Shown here: positions 15,001 through 25,400 of the stretch, one piece after another
Layout: each line of letters opens with the position of its first letter
Position numbering within the stretch: position 1 is the stretch's first letter
Origin: Mactromeris polynyma
Taxonomy: Eukaryota; Mollusca; Bivalvia; Venerida; Mactridae
Direction: 5' to 3'
Assembly: GCA_032209605.1 (NCBI GenBank)
Contig: JASFXZ010000039.1
Span: forward strand, 1,612,001-1,676,000
DNA: 64,000 nt
The notes under the pieces: model-generated
Seen by the model: only the letters and a program-made list of their open reading frames with translations
What the model was told of the DNA's origin: nothing
Databases searched by the model: none
Made by a program: the position numbers and the translations under genes

Positions 15001-16070
15001 CCCATGATATCAGCATGAAGACTACTGTGTTCATACGTGGCCCTGGGTTGTATACCATATGGGACTAAGGTATAACTCTCAGATATCTGTACATGTGGGC
15101 TGTCACTAGCATCACTCAGGCTACTCAACATGGAGGCCGCAGACTCAGATCTTTGTTGACTTTTTGATAAAGTTTCTTTTATCTTTTCGAACACCGGATC
15201 TCTTTCTCGTAATGATCCACTGTCATCTTGATCATCATCAAATTCATCTTCTTCATCAATGTTGCTAAGAGACATAAAATCTGTGTCCTCTGACCTGAAC
15301 CAGCACAATCACAGGTTGTAAAAATAATAATGCGGTCTTAAAGTATTCGATTTTATATATTATCAATCAAATATGTTGTATTTCCTAAATAATTAGATGG
15401 CCGATATAGTGATACAGCTGAATAACAACTGACCATTTCAGCAAAATAGTTGACACATGTCAAAGACAAAAGGACAAATACGGTGGTATAAGACCAGACA
15501 ACTATGTAACAACAGGGTTGTGAGCTTGAGACAAGAACTAGATGATAAATATTCCCAAGTAAGAAAGAAGCTTTTTTGGTTTTGTAAACAAATAAATATC
15601 AGAACACACCCAGTTAACAAAAAATCCTATCTGTAGTGAACACATTATTATCATGAAAAAGAAATAATAATCTTTGAGGACTGTCCAAATTTTTTCCACT
15701 GTTAAGACATCATTTAACATCCAAGTTTTACAATGGATGTTCAAAATACATACAAAGCAACCTCTCTTCTGGAGATGCAATTCAAGGCTGTTATTAAGAG
15801 GTTGTTGTTTTAGAGAGGATAAACTGAAGGAAAATTGTTATCATGGTTGAAGAGAAGTTGTGGTTCAAAGGAGGGCTGTCCTGAACAGGTTGCACTGTTT
15901 CTCATTTGAATGTAGTTTTTTATAAAATGTTAGACAGTATATACAGGTGATTACCTTTCATCTTCTAGATCCGAGTCTCCTGGAAGTTCTTCCACTGGTT
16001 CTAGATTTCCGGGTGGAAGACGGATCGGTCCTGGACTCACATATGGCATAGTTTGAGTCGTTCCAGTCAT
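1..16070 (-). CDS. WD40-repeat protein gene, WDR87/WDR97-like (3' partial, 16 exons)
   Basis: Spliced minus-strand gene. Coding exons in order: 15955-16070, 14999-15294, 14419-14505, 11934-11990, 8574-8683, 7302-7421, 6750-6826, 6112-6249, 5468-5547, 4839-5004, 3900-4106, 2928-3089, 2230-2319, 1316-1468, 646-748, <1-39. Every junction has GT/AG and the phases add up to 667 codons with no stop. Residues 1-140 are acidic and Ser-rich, probably disordered. Beta-propeller repeats follow; the clearest are in exons 9-10 (residues ~334-416), with blades ending VKVWS and IRMWS and a GH dipeptide (RGHSRAV). Later exons give ITLWHL, VRIFCR, EIWVYT and IAIWDV, consistent with a second propeller. The start ATG lies two bases after a splice acceptor (tttccag), so an untranslated first exon is expected upstream. 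The WDR87/WDR97 assignment (proteins linked to cilia and sperm flagella) rests on layout and is tentative. WD40 membership is secure. The 3' end lies beyond the left edge. Confidence 0.85.
116..291. mobile_element. Tc1/mariner-type MITE, 176 bp
   Basis: Terminal inverted repeats CAGTCAGACCTCATTTAT are exact over 18 bp at both ends. Each end is followed by a TA dinucleotide (114-115 and 292-293), the target duplication of Tc1/mariner elements. No coding capacity. It sits in the intron between WD40 exons 15 and 16. Confidence 0.85.
763..860 (+). repeat. tRNA-derived SINE head fragment
   Basis: Contains an A-box-like TGGTGTAGTGG and a B-box-like GGTTCGATACC about 45 bp apart, as in pol III promoters of tRNA-derived SINEs. 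No complete tRNA fold is evident. Located in a WD40-gene intron. Confidence 0.4.
3458..3713. mobile_element. Palindromic MITE rich in GAGATTT, copy 1
   Basis: The ends are imperfect inverted repeats: CAGGGCTCGATCTCTC on the left and, on the complement, CAGACCCCGATCTCAC on the right. The interior is full of AATCTCA/TGAGATT motifs that make it strongly foldable. No clear target duplication. A related shorter copy is at 7083-7268 in another intron of the same gene. Confidence 0.6.
4839..5004 (-). CDS. WD40 exon 10, most diagnostic propeller segment
   Basis: Carries the end of one WD blade (VKVWSLNGGLVHTF) and nearly all of the next (RGHSRAVTSLFLHP, then ITSSLDGSIRMWS). The GH...WS spacing and the structural Asp in SSLDGS are canonical for WD40 repeats. 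The acceptor is at 5005-5007 and the donor is GTAAGT. It follows exon 9 (5468-5547), which supplies the start of the first blade (SITGACFSPSAKVLVTSS). Confidence 0.9.
7083..7268. mobile_element. Palindromic MITE rich in GAGATTT, copy 2
   Basis: Begins CAGGACCCGATCTCCC and ends ATCGGGCCCTG (complement CAGGGCCCGAT). It shares the AAATCTCAGCT / TTGAGATTTTG interior with 3458-3713, but about 70 bp of the interior has been lost. Intronic. Confidence 0.6.
7494..7690. repeat. TA-type MITE fragment (CAGTAAAACCTC end)
   Basis: Begins TACAGTAAAACCTCAC, followed by CACCT/AAGACC-rich sequence. The reverse complement of the same end occurs at 9640-9662 (gcttttactgta) and 1285-1300 (ggttttactgta), each next to GGTGGTC/GATGGTC motifs. 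These look like solo-ended copies of one Tc1/mariner-like MITE family scattered through the WD40 introns. Confidence 0.5.
9535..9662. repeat. TA-type MITE fragment, reverse orientation
   Basis: Runs from gagatggtcc to gagcttttactgtat. It contains two copies of a GGTGGTC / AGATGGTC module and is the reverse-complement counterpart of 7494-7690. Intronic. Confidence 0.45.
10570..10715. repeat. ~31-bp tandem repeat, five copies
   Basis: Five degenerate copies of a unit with core TTATGATTGGCTG followed by cagtttgttacaaat. The complement contains CCAAT. Located in the intron between WD40 exons 4 and 5. Confidence 0.8.
10965..11030 (-). repeat. tRNA-like SINE head
   Basis: The minus strand reads TTAGCTCTGTTGGTAGAGC (A box) and then GGTTCGAACC (B box) about 35 bp later, tRNA-like but without a paired acceptor stem. 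Probably a tRNA-derived SINE or pseudogene in a WD40 intron. Confidence 0.45.
12940..13195. repeat. GAT/ATG microsatellite tract
   Basis: Long runs of GAT/ATG triplets interrupted by short unique sequence. Read as protein this gives an Asp-rich peptide, but it lies wholly inside an intron of the WD40 gene and has no splice or homology support. Confidence 0.8.
15955..16070 (-). CDS. First coding exon of the WD40 gene
   Basis: Encodes residues 1-38 plus two bases of codon 39, starting MTGTTQTMPYVSPGP and ending in an acidic stretch. The donor is AG|GTAATC. The acceptor directly precedes the ATG, which fixes the start. It joins in phase to exon 2 (14999-15294), which is also acidic (IDEEDEFDDDQDD) and ends in a Ser-rich segment. 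Confidence 0.75.
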
Positions 16071-16072
16071 TG

Positions 16073-17100
16073 CTGGAAAGAAAGACTCAAACATTATAAC
16101 GAATGCTACAGACATCAATATGACTGTTATTTCAATTGAATTATTCCTTTACATGATTTTCTGAATACAATTTATTCAAAGACAATAATCAGGGTTTAGT
16201 AATTATGATCTATGTTGATCCATAATTACGTGGACTTTTTGCATATTTTTAGTATTTCTAGTCAAAATCATATCAAAAGTCATGTACATCTTATTCGAAG
16301 TGTTCAGCACTTACCTTGTGAATTTCATGTCGGTAAATTGAATATATATTGAAAAAAATATGTATTTTATGTAGCCAAGAACGTATGGCCGGAGCACCGT
16401 CTAAATGTACGTTTATAAACCTTTTAATCAATCTTTTACAACAAGTTTTTTTCTGCCAAATTACGTCAATTAATACGTTTACGTAACGCCAATATGTTGT
16501 TAACATTTCCGACGTCATTTCCGGTCAAAAGTTGTTTTTTATGACTTGGTTACATGCACTGTCTTTGAAACAACATGTCGTCATCAGACTTTGTTGAAGC
16601 TCATGCAGTGATAACAATGGCATTAGGTTGGGGAAAACACCGACACAGACATTAAAAATGATGGCCGAGGCGAAAATGAAACAACCTATGCGCCGGTCAT
16701 AAGTATTTAGTTGGCATCAATGTTTTTGAGAAGGTCGATATTACATAGAAGGCGACAATGGAAGAGGAAGGAAGATGACGAGGGGCACATTGTTGATAAC
16801 GTCGGTGAAAAACGTCATCGAGGGTGATTGCCGCTTGACAGTCTGTGATATAGTCAGCCGTGTCGGCTAGGAGGGCATCGATTTAATTCCCTCCATGAAC
16901 TGCAAGTACATGTGCACAATGTTATCTCCACATTTAACAGAGAGTGGTACTCGGACATTTATACCCAGTGGTTGAGACATCATGAAAAGTGTGTGAGTGC
17001 TAGGGGAAAATACTTTGAAAACATGTGACGTTTTTAAAGGTAATGTCACTGACGTCTTTGTGGTGCGCCGGTCACGTTCACCCATGTGTTTTTTATTCAG
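16073..17100. other. Intron/upstream region with CpG-richer segment
   Basis: Upstream of the first WD40 coding exon. From about 16,380 to 17,090 CpG dinucleotides are visibly commoner than in the surrounding AT-rich DNA, and there is a TTTCCGACGTCATTTCCGG segment (16506-16524) resembling ATF/CRE and ETS sites. It could be a promoter for the WD40 gene. No gene here is convincing. Confidence 0.35.
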
Positions 17101-17344
17101 TGTAGTTCAGCTAATTGTGTATGTATTGCTGCGAAACTTTCTATATTTGTTTATGATATGTTAAATGTACTGTTTAAGAAATTTCAATGTTCTTTGTGGA
17201 AAAATGTTACATTTATTAAAAATATCCACGTAATTCTGGATCAACCCCTGTAGTGTTCAAACAAAACTATACTATCATCTATAACTATCATATTTGTATA
17301 CATGTATGGTTAAATTCTATGGCAGTCACATGTGTGATTTGTTT

Positions 17345-17575
17345 GTATGTTTCATCGGGTTTAACGCCGTTTCTCAACAATATTTCAGTTATATACGGCG
17401 ACCGGTTCACCTAACCAGTTTTTCCTGGACTGAATGCTCACCAGTACTAACTTACCCTTCCACAAGGAGCCGGCAACTTCTCCACATGTGGAGGAAAATC
17501 GACATTTTAGTCAAATTTTCATGGAAGGGTATGGCCTGCCGCGACCGGGATTCGAACCCAGATCGCCGATGTGTG
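17345..17575 (-). mobile_element. Mollusc-type tRNA-derived SINE
   Basis: The minus strand reads from a tRNA-like head with B box GGGTTCGAATCCC (about 17,545-17,560) through a body to a tail containing TATTGTTGAGAAACGGCG and GTTAAACCC. The tail type is, to my recollection, widespread in mollusc genomes. Lies in the gap between the two genes. Family name not assigned. Confidence 0.65.
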
Positions 17576-18562
17576 ATTTGGGATGTAACTTTATTGTAGA
17601 GACCTTAGTCCTGTGTTGTTGAGTAAGAGGCATAAAACACTGAATCATAAAATGAAATACATGTAGATACCATATTAATATTATTACAGAACATCTACTA
17701 AACAGGTGTAGTTCAGGTTATGTGGCCAAAATATCGGGATTGGTCTATTGGAAAATATTTTTATTTCATTTTCAGATTATTTTGGAATTTAATGTGATTT
17801 TTAAGGGTTTATTGGTTCAATTTCAATAGTTATATGCACAGTATATTGGTTAAACGAAATAGAAAATGGCTTATCTTGTTCTTTCAAGAGAATGGAATCA
17901 GTCTAGGAATAATCAGTTGGCACTAGAAAAAAATTGGCATGGAAAAAATTAGTGTCAGCGGGGATACCTGAAGTGTTTCAAGAGCTTAAATATGTTGTTT
18001 CTATGCCAATTGGTCAGCTTTTAACTAATAATTTACTAGTATTATAAAGTAGCAATGGTCTAAATGTAATGGCTTGTTTAAAATTATGAGAAAAGTACAA
18101 AATTTCTCAGATCAAACTAAATTTGTAATTATATATATGTATTTATATAATATTATATATCTATACAACTGTACAAATGTATCAATGTTTTTCAACATTT
18201 GATAATTTGTAAAGTCAATGCAAATTTCAGTCAAATTTAATCCAATCTTAACAATAATTCAATGCTACAGGCTGGGGTCTACGAGGAGGCAATGACATAA
18301 TCACCAAAGTTAACGGTCAATCGAAAAGGGATTAACACTTGTATAAGAAGATTAAACAGGCCATTCACACACGTATTGTGCAAGAATATAGGCGCGAATA
18401 GCCCTTAAGTAGGCGATAATAACATTAAAAGAGTAATTAATTTTCCATTGTATTTCATATTTTTATATCATTCTGGGGATCATGAACGCAGATATGAGTA
18501 CTAAAGTTAAGAAAATTAAGAATCATTTCATTTTAAAGTTTAATAAAAACGCGTCGACTTAC

Positions 18563-18800
18563 CTAAATTTTAATCATCACAGACTGACACAAAATATTAA
18601 ATGCCACGATGCAAACACGAAAACATGTTATAAAAAAGTGAAAGGTTCAAGTTAGCAACGATATTTTCAGCTGTCATAGCATTTATATGTGAAATAAACT
18701 TTGACAGGTGAGTATATCCTCCATTTTGTTTACAGGTAGCAACGATTAAAGAACGACAACTCACGTCCATAAGAATGACTGAGTTGTACAAATCACCATT
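18563..18800 (-). other. Candidate untranslated first exon of the WD40 gene
   Basis: The minus strand has a strong donor (TTTAG|GTAAGTCGAC) at 18,562/18,563. The first WD40 coding exon starts only two bases after an acceptor, so an upstream exon must exist. This donor is the best-looking one in the intergenic region. The upstream limit is unknown; a MITE starts at 18,837. Confidence 0.3.
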
Positions 18801-18836
18801 ACAAGTTATATATTAAAGATAAAAGTAATATAAGCA

Positions 18837-19102
18837 CACGGACCTATACACATAACATTATATAATTTGTCCAACCTATGTACAAGCCTTGTGTCTGCCT
18901 CTGTTTCTATTTTATCATCATATCTTTACAGTATGATTTCTGAAATTTGTAGAAATATATGTTGCAGTATTTGAAGATTTGAGAAATAATCCTGATATTC
19001 TAATGTCCATCCCTTTTTGTGTAATGTCCATCTCCACACAAAGTAAAGGTCGTTTATGTACACAAACATAACTATACCTAAACTAATGTATATAGGTCCG
19101 TG
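18837..19102. mobile_element. 266-bp MITE with 7-bp target duplication
   Basis: The ends read CACGGACCTATACACAT and, on the complement of the right end, CACGGACCTATATACAT. Both ends are flanked by the direct repeat ATAAGCA (18830-18836 and 19103-19109). No coding capacity. Superfamily uncertain; hAT normally duplicates 8 bp. Confidence 0.8.
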
Positions 19103-19519
19103 ATAAGCATAATGACAATGAAAATAACTAGGGCTCCCACTGTTGTTGAATCTAATATGTAGTGATCAGTATGTCAGTAATACAGTCATTAACTGACTAT
19201 CAAAATGACATGCATTTACATTTTACACAAGCACTATATGATATTTGAACATCACCATGCATCACAATACAAGAGAGACAACTCTGGAAACTTGCATATG
19301 TTAATTTGAACTAATACAAGTTTACAGAATAATTCAACTCTAATCAGTCAGTTTTCAATGGCTTATTTAGATATTGTAGCCCATTGGGAGATAGTGTTTT
19401 CAATACCTGCTATATCTGTTGGTCATTAAAATAGACAGATTATTACTCATTTAAGCATCTTTGGTATATTTTGGAGTTATTATTATAAAATTTGCATGTT
19501 TACTCATTGCAAAAGAATA

Positions 19520-19745
19520 GCACTCTCGGTTAGCTTGGTAGAGCCCTGAGCTGTTACCCAGGAGGTCCAGGTTGGATTGCCGGGCAGGTGATGTCCTTCC
19601 CTGACAACAGTCATTGAATTCTCCATGTCTGACTCATGTAGGGAAGTAATCATGTAGCAAAGTTATCAGCTGATTACAAAAGGGCAAGTTAGACCTGGTT
19701 GTTAATTAATTCCAGGAAAACTGGTTAGGTCAACTGACTGCTGTT
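19520..19745 (+). repeat. tRNA-derived SINE fragment
   Basis: A head with GGTTAGCTTGGTAGAGC (A box) and a degenerate B box (CCAGGTTGGATTGCC) is followed by a body ending near 19,745 with CTGGTTAGGTCAACTGAC. Typical tRNA-SINE layout in the intergenic gap. Confidence 0.5.
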
Positions 19746-20073
19746 TATTACTGAAAGTTTTGATAAACAGCATTTCACCCTATTGAAAAAAAATATCTAG
19801 AAATCTTATATCTAGTTCCACGTATGAAGGCTTAATTTTCATTCACTGAAAATTGCAATGTTCGTGATGCCCACTATTTTTATAAGGTTCCAACCAAATG
19901 TAGATCCACTTTCGAGGAATATGACATAGCAAGGATATTAATAAGGAATTGCTTCTTGACCTAATACATGTACACATGTAGTAACTAAGGCCCATCCTCA
20001 TACATTAGGTACAAATGAAATTGTAACAAGTAATGTTTGCACATATTAATTCTTTGATTTTAAAAGCATCATT

Positions 20074-20241
20074 AAGTTATAAATGATGTTGAGCAATATG
20101 TTCTACTATGCCATGAGCAAAGCATAATGAAGTCATAAATGATGTTGAGCAATATGTTCTACTATGCCATGAGCAAAGCATAATGAAGTCATAAATGATG
20201 TTGAGCAATATGTTCTACTATGCCATGATCAAAGCATAATG
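20074..20241. repeat. 56-bp tandem repeat, three copies
   Basis: Units start at 20074, 20130 and 20186 (aagtcataaatgatgttgag...). Copies are nearly identical, so the expansion is recent. Lies downstream of APEX2. Confidence 0.95.
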
Positions 20242-21589
20242 TACATTAATGGAATTCTTTGTAATATCCTAAATATTGGTTGAACTCTTGGTATATAGAG
20301 ATGTTATTGCTACATCATTGTATAACACCCAAAATTGTCAACATAGTAGATGAGAAAATTACGACAATCAAACTAAGACTTGCAAAAAGAATGGCTTCAC
20401 CACATAAAAAGAACAAACAAAATAGATGTAATATATTTCAAGTTTATTTTCGTCCATAGAAAACATTTTATTCATAAAACATGATCATTGTTACAAGATA
20501 CTTTACAAACTTGACAGCATACTATCTCACAAAATCGACTACCTATTCACCAGACCTGAAACCTAAACACAAAATCCCATTTAAGCACTCTGCAAGCAAT
20601 TAAGCCAGCACAACTATCAACTTTATACACACACAAAGGAAATATCAGTCATGGTACTAACAAATTAAAATGCCTGTAATAGCAAACTAAGCTGATACAT
20701 ACTTGTTAGAACTAATTGAAATATGAATTATGAAGCAAAAATTAAGGCCATATCTGTTTGTTGCTTTAACACATATTTTTGTAACACTTGATTTTTAAGG
20801 GTTCATTGTCAAATAATTATTTATCAATACCTGATATTTTATTACATTCTTGATTATACATTTATTTGATCTCAAATTTTAGATCTAGAATGTGACCATA
20901 TATAGGACATGTATGCCCACCCTATGGGTTTTTCAAGCATAATTGATTGGAAACCATGTTTTAAGAAACAAAAGGGCCATAATTTGTGGAATGTAACCGA
21001 AATCAAACTTCACCTGTAAATTATCATTCCATTTGTATGTACCTAATATGAATTAAATCCATCCATCCTTTTAATACTTATTGATCAGAAACAATATTTT
21101 GCATGGACAGGCAGACAGGGATAACACTTTATGCCCCTTGACCATTCTTTGAATGGCGGGGATATAAAAGGAATTGAGTTAAAAAGCTACAAAAAGCTGC
21201 ATCAACGTCAAGTTAACTCCTTTGAAGACATATCTAGGACATAAATCTTTTTACCAAATTATCAAATAAAACATATACATGTATTTCAAGCAGTAAGAGT
21301 CCTAGTGTCTTAGAAAGACTGACCAGTCACCAACTATTTCACCACTGTCATACACATTTATCTCACACTCGAAGAGATTTATTTCTTGTAATGGTTTAGT
21401 GATTCGTTCAATTTATATAATATTCATGTTGTGTTTGGATAAATTTACCAATGATTTTGAACAAAATTACATAGATCATTCATTTATAAGAAAAAAGTTA
21501 ATTTTCAATTTCAGTTGTGTATTTTCAAAGGTAACCTAAAATTAATTGCATTAAATTCATTTGCAAACATCAGAGTAATAAATTTAATT

Positions 21590-22486
21590 TCATTTTTTCT
21601 TCATTGTCACCCACTTAAAGAAATCACATCTCGCTTCAGGATTGGATTTATGTCCTTCGCCTCGAGCACATGTATAAAATTGTTTTCCTTTATTGGGTCC
21701 CGGCTTTTTAACCATTCTCAAAACACATGGCTCATTATGTCCTTTACATAATGGAGCCGGGCCTAGTCCACCTAGCAAGTTCTTCCACACACTAGCGGTT
21801 TCATTTGAGTTTTCTTTAACTATACTTTGAGATGCTTTAATCTCACTAATGTCTTTCGGACCTTGAGATTCACATGATTTGGCTCCATCTTTGCTATGAA
21901 AATATTTGCTGGAAGTTTCATTGGATTCAAACTTCTTGGCTGTAGTGTTTGCTTCCATGGTGATGGAACAATTGGTATTTTTTGGCTCTGAGCCCTTGTT
22001 GAAAAATGTCATTAGACTAGACTGTTTCACTTCACTAGCTGATTTCTTTAGATCATTCTTCTGACGTTTCAATGGTTGAGTAGAATTTGTAACTTTTTCT
22101 GTCCGCTTCAAACTCTTTCCGCCACCAGTATTAGAATCCTTATTAAAAGTTTTGTCATCATTTACAGGTAATATCTTATCAACTTCCTTGTCAATTATCT
22201 CCCTTTTTGACATTTTTGTGAAGAAACTAGACAATTTTTGTTGCTTTCCACTAAATTCTGGCATAAACTTTGTACATAAAGGTGGGCAAGTTTTAGCTGG
22301 TATACATGTACAGTTTAAATCAACAGTAATAGGACAATGATCAGATCCATCGAAGTCTTGCATTATGCCAGCATCCTTCAAACATTTTGTTGCCAGTTCT
22401 ATGTCCGCCAATATATAATCTAATCTCCGACCATAGTTAGTGGCCCTCGCATTTGTTAATGTACACCAGTTAGTATAAGCACCTTC
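21590..22486 (-). CDS. APEX2: APEX2 terminal exon: catalytic end, PIP boxes, GRF zinc finger
   Basis: Residues 257-554. The start EGAYTNWCTLTNARATNYGR completes the nuclease fold. The catalytic GSDHCP is followed by the family hallmark CPPLCTKFMPEF, a Lys/Ser-rich linker with two PIP-type motifs, and a zf-GRF domain (about 500-552) with CKGHNEPC, KKPGPNKGKQFYTC and CDFFKW. In APE2 the GRF domain binds single-stranded DNA and the PIP motif binds PCNA. Having the whole regulatory tail on one exon is unremarkable. Confidence 0.93.
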   Translation of the reverse strand, partial: EGAYTNWCTLTNARATNYGRRLDYILADIELATKCLKDAGIMQDFDGSDHCPITVDLNCTCIPAKTCPPLCTKFMPEFSGKQQKLSSFFTKMSKREIIDKEVDKILPVNDDKTFNKDSNTGGGKSLKRTEKVTNSTQPLKRQKNDLKKSASEVKQSSLMTFFNKGSEPKNTNCSITMEANTTAKKFESNETSSKYFHSKDGAKSCESQGPKDISEIKASQSIVKENSNETASVWKNLLGGLGPAPLCKGHNEPCVLRMVKKPGPNKGKQFYTCARGEGHKSNPEARCDFFKWVTMKKK

Positions 22487-25400
22487 CTGAAAAAGACAAA
22501 AATATAAAAGCTTACTTCACTACAAGTACAACACAGAAAATAATTGTAATGAACTTTTTTACATATTTGGTAAGGAATTACATTCTTGTCGATGAATCCC
22601 GTTGAATTTCGCTGAATTGGCAAAAGAAAATATGAAACTACTAACTTTCTTCTAGGTAACATTGCTGTCACTCTAGGCATGGACTGTTGAATGTAACCAT
22701 TTCTGATGTGTACGTCAAACGTTTTGACCTAATAACACCAAATACCATTCTCTGTACATCATGAAAATGATAAATTAAATTCCTACTTTTGTTTTGATGT
22801 CTAAAATCAGCTGCTTTTGGTTTAGAAATTCATCAATATCAAATTAACAATTTTGTAAAATGAAATGCAATTTGGGTGGTTTCAAATTACCATATAGCCA
22901 TCTGAGGAGAGAAAAAAATATAATGCTGCTTTAACTATCACTTGAAAAAAATGTAAGAAAATGGCAGCCATTTGGAAATGTATTCAGACATATTATGCAT
23001 TCAGAACTCCTCTGACAATTCCCTGTATCAAACCTTGGACGCTTATAGATCTCTGTTCAGTTAATGTATGTTTGGTAATGTATGTAATGTTATGAGTTTA
23101 CATAAATTCTCAATGGGCTACTTGTGTAGGCCATTATGCGCTATACACATTCCAATTTGTAAAATTAACAGTTGAAACAAGTCAAGAAAATTTGACAATA
23201 CGACACAATATTCACTTAAATCCAGAGGAGATTGTCACAAATTATTTCCCTTTATCCCATACTAGAGTTCTCTCCCTTTATCCATTCTACAGTATATGTT
23301 ATCAAATGAATAAAGGGAAAGAACTTGTGACAATCTCCATTGCTTCAATCTAACAAAAAACAGCTGTCATTGATAGTGGTGTTCCAAATGATGTATTGTG
23401 ACATAATTATAGTTTTAAATAACAGCTTAGAGACAGGGCATTTAGAGTGTCCAATATATTATACATGTATTCTATTTAAAAAGAGACATAAATCCGTGTT
23501 TCTGATGAATATCAGCAATGTCTGTCTGATTGGATGTAGACACATTGAAGGTACCTTTTCAGGGTAGAAGTATCTGAATGTATCTACAAATTTCCCTCCT
23601 ACAGTGTGAGGCGTAGCAGCACTAAATTCTTCTCTATTGATATCTCCATCTATACCAGGATCCCTATCTCTCTCCCATACCATCTGATTCAGCCATCTTC
23701 GACTTGGCTTCTTCTGTGATTCCTGAAAATATAACGTTTCTTGAGAGAAGTCACCATGATTTTCATAAAATATTTAATTATCCGAAAAAACGCAAAGGCC
23801 TGCTTTGCTTTGGTTTTGCAATTTTTCCTTAGAAAATAATGCATAATTATGTTTGAAAAAAAAACACATGACAGATTATTGGAGTAATTAAAAGTATTGT
23901 GTGCTCACAGTTAGTGTTCATCCGGGCAGTTTGTTCAAGTAGATTGTTGTAATGCAGAACAATCAGTAGTTTGTACATACCTTCCATTCAACATGAAAAT
24001 ATTAGCTCTTAAAAAAACAATTGTAAAATGTTATTTGTTTTCAAACAAGAAACCCTTGGTCTGTGACTATAGATGTTTTGGAGGCAAAATAGGTATAACA
24101 TATTGATATGAAGTATAAACAAAAATCATTCATATTGCAAATTTATACCTCATCTTCTGGGTCACAATGATCAATATCTTTATGTGTTGTATTGATGTCA
24201 CCAAGGATAATTACATGACTGAAATAAACCAGTAAATGCATCATTAGAATTGTACCCCTTAGATGATATACAGACATACATTCACAACAGTTTTGCTCAC
24301 CCACAGTCAAATTCAGACTTCTTAATAAATGTACTTTTAGCTGTGTAAAGTTGTTCACCAGTTGCCCTAATCCTCTTGTATAGAACATATAGATCATTAT
24401 ATAGACAGTGCAATGCAACTAACCTCAGAGACAACAGTTACTTATTGAGGAATGAAATACATAAAATTTATTCATTTGTAACAAATAAACGTTCAGCACT
24501 ATTGAAATCACACTGTAAGTATTATTTTTATTGACGGTTCTTCAAAAAAAAGTTTGTAATTAACAAATTCATCCAAACTCCTCACAGTTCTTATCGCTCC
24601 TGGTGGTACATTAATCACTGCCTTCATGCATGAGGAAATTAAATGATCATTAAATCTTTCAACACATTATTTTGAATAACCATTTCATTGTATTAATTGT
24701 TCTTTTCAATTAACCATCAACATGAGCCTCATTTCTCTGCAGTACCAGGATAACCAGAACAAAGTCAGTATCTAATACACAAAATAAAAAGATCAACAAA
24801 TTTATTTCAGGATACACTGTTTAAATTGGTGAATAAACTGGCATTTAAACAAGTTCAATATCACATCATTTTAACCCTAATGTTATCATATATTGTTTAC
24901 AATCAAAAGAACAATACCTCTAAAGAACTTCAAAAATTGTACAGATCATTCAATATTGGGATTAAACATTGTCAGTTCTTTGTTTACATGGGCATGAAAT
25001 ATTGTAGCATTAATTTTCTTGACAATATTGATCGTCAGTGTGTTAATTTAGGGGGACAAATGTTGACTAAGTTTTTGTAGTCAAAATAGTTTATCCATGA
25101 ATAGTTCTTTCCCAAAGCATGGTTAAAACATGCATCTTTTCCATTTAATGCTCATCTTTATTTAATATTTTCATAAAAAATACAAGTAAATTATCTTTAA
25201 AGCATCTCAGTATTTTTTTAAGTAAAGGGAGACCACTGCGTAGTAGAATTAAAATTTACCATCCAGCTTCAATCAATGCCTCTGCTCTTGTCTGGAGTAA
25301 GGCATAAAATCTCAGCTTGTACAAGTGACGGTCATGTCTCTCTGGATCAAATCTAGGACAATATACGTTGATGATAACCAGATTCTTCTCCGCACCATCT

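Noticed and set aside
16867..17085. Gene in the CpG-rich block
   Set aside because: A protein-like stretch, but no supported start, splice junctions or family assignment; kept only as a finding.
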